Below are positions 62,391 to 64,000 of a stretch of DNA of 64,000 nt, in pieces (within the stretch, counting starts at the first letter, position 1; every line of letters begins with the position of its first letter). The notes under the pieces were generated by a model. The model was not told the origin of the DNA. It was given only the letters and a program-made list of their open reading frames with translations, and searched no databases. This DNA is from Mantis religiosa (lineage: Eukaryota > Arthropoda > Insecta > Mantodea > Mantidae). The stretch spans positions 218,449,271 through 218,513,270 of the forward strand of contig CM060947.1 of NCBI GenBank assembly GCA_030765055.1, written 5' to 3'. Made by a program: the position numbers and the translations under genes.

Positions 62391-64000
62391 ACTAGTGCTG
62401 CCATAAGTTCCCCAGTGACTGCAGGCCATCTTGCACAGTAGACAAGAGGCCATGACTGGGTTCAATTATTATTTAACTACTTTATAGTAGTGTACTGGTA
62501 AGGGTGTTGGTCGAGAGAGCTGACTTACAGCTTTTACCATGGACTAACACATTGGGATTTGGGAATACTTCACACGAACTAATCAGAACTAAACTTCTAC
62601 AAAGTTCCTTTTATGTGAAAATTTTTATAAAATATGGTCTGGAAAGCTCTGTGACCTATTATGGTATATTTGAACCTGCATTGTTAAGGTGGTAAAAGGT
62701 GAATGCACAGTATGATGAATGAATGATTATGCAGACTTAACAAAACAGTTGTTCTAGAGTGTGGAAGCATGTTTCCAGGGCGACAACTGGAACAAAACTT
62801 AAATACAATACATAGAGAACCAATGGACTAAGAAACAGCTGTATTTTTTCACTGAGCATGTGGACATGGCATTCTGCAATGCTGCTGCAAACAAGGTCAC
62901 ATTTCTGATGCAATTTTTATGTTTTCTACTGTGAAGCATATATTTATTTAAGATTTGTATGCGTTAACTCAGCTGTCAAGTGAAAACACAATTTGCAGAA
63001 AAATTTCCAGGTGTCCAAGTTCCATGTGGTAATTCCTACACTTCATAAAAAATGTCTGATCAAGGAAACATTAAAAAATAATTATTTTAGAATTGACAAA
63101 CCGAATATTGTTCATGATGTGCACATCCATAAAAAGAACCTGGTGCATAGTGCGCTGTGAGTGGTGAAAAAATTATAAAACCAAAAAATTTTCTTCTCAG
63201 CAGTTGATGCCTGTCATACATGAATATAACTGAGGAGCACTTTTTCAAAACTGGATAGATGCAAAATTTTACAAAATTGAGTTCTATATAGTATCGGCAT
63301 AATTTTCACCTTCTGCATCGTTCTTTGAAATCAGATTTTGCAAAATTCAATTGTCTTGTGTAAAAGGTAGGGAATATTAGCAGTTTTTTCAAAACTCAAT
63401 AGATGCACTTCCTCAGTTAAAACAAAAGTCGATAGATGCAATTTTATGATTTTATGATCCAGCATGTAGCAACCTCAATTCTATGAAACACATGTTGGCA
63501 TTGGCTGCCATCTCACTGTTGCGACTCTTGCAATTTGCAATCATTTCTGCAAGCTTTGCACACTGCTACACCGTTGGCAACAATAACGTACTCAGGTTGT
63601 GCGCTTGGATTTCACATTCATTTTTGATAGCTTTATTATACTTACATGACATTTTTATTCTTAGTGAGACACTGCACTGCACTGCACTATGCACAATGGA
63701 AGGAGCTCAGATTGTGAAACCGTACCAGTTATAGAATGCACAGGAGGTAGGAATTGCAAAAACAAGGAAAGCAAATCAAAATGCAAGTCAAGGAAAGCTC
63801 ATACTCCAGCAATTTCATGTTCACATGGTCTTGAGTGCACTCCAAGAAATTATAAAAGTAAATAATTTCAACTGTGATATAGCCAATTTGACTTATACTG
63901 ATATAAGTGGATTTCACCAACATCTTTCCATGCTCAACAAAATAGATCAAGATAAATTCCTTATGAAATATACGAATACTACATTTCCTAATCACAGAGC
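62391..64000. other. NRBP upstream intron, nothing recognised
   Basis: AT-rich to the window end; the NRBP exon with the rest of the pseudokinase core is not here. ORFs of 63-88 codons lack motifs. A short direct repeat CACTGCACTGCACTGCACTA lies near 63671. Confidence 0.5.

Noticed and set aside
1..64000. Bacterial features (operons, CRISPR, attachment sites, riboswitches)
   Set aside because: Genes are split by GT-AG introns and there are no spaced direct-repeat arrays with unique spacers; the regular repeats are microsatellites or transposon ends.

Overview
The window is eukaryotic nuclear DNA, most likely from an insect with a large, repeat-rich genome. The evidence is AT-rich sequence, GT-AG introns of several kb, tRNA-derived SINEs, mariner-like transposons, Penelope-like retroelements (PLEs), a Ty3/gypsy LTR element, and exon peptides that read like arthropod QRSL1 and Madm/NRBP. 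I cannot fix the order; a hemimetabolous insect such as a cockroach or termite is a guess. Coding exons fill only about 2.1 kb of the 64 kb.

Two convergent host genes can be assembled. QRSL1 (GatA, the mitochondrial glutamyl-tRNA(Gln) amidotransferase subunit A) runs on the plus strand. Six exons lie between 1006 and 20206; the upstream exons lie before the window, and the stop is at 20204-20206 with an AATAAA at 20268. NRBP (Madm in flies, a nuclear-receptor-binding pseudokinase) runs on the minus strand. Its last five coding exons lie between 60664 and 35356; the N-terminal exons lie beyond 64000. All inner splice phases agree in both genes. About 15 kb of repeat-filled DNA separates the two stop codons.

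The rest is layered mobile DNA. Introns and the intergenic region hold at least five mariner/IS630-like transposase remnants, LINE tails, three SINE types, an internally deleted Ty3/gypsy element with both LTRs and a 4-bp target duplication (46701-49601), a cluster of solo LTRs (4991-6118), and very pure microsatellites (24103-24461, 36985-37343).

The standout is a set of PLE insertions with GIY-YIG endonuclease and YVDD reverse-transcriptase remnants. Thirteen insertions, 30 bp to 2 kb long and from several PLE families, are flanked by direct repeats that resolve to 12 bp (one could be read as 13). Many are fold-backs in which the 3' end is present twice in inverted orientation. Several families carry a hammerhead-like core near the 3' end (CTGANGA, stem, GAAA, loop, usually GTA), with the variable base taking all four values. 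Similar inverted duplications also occur in mariner copies, an LTR cluster and a SINE.
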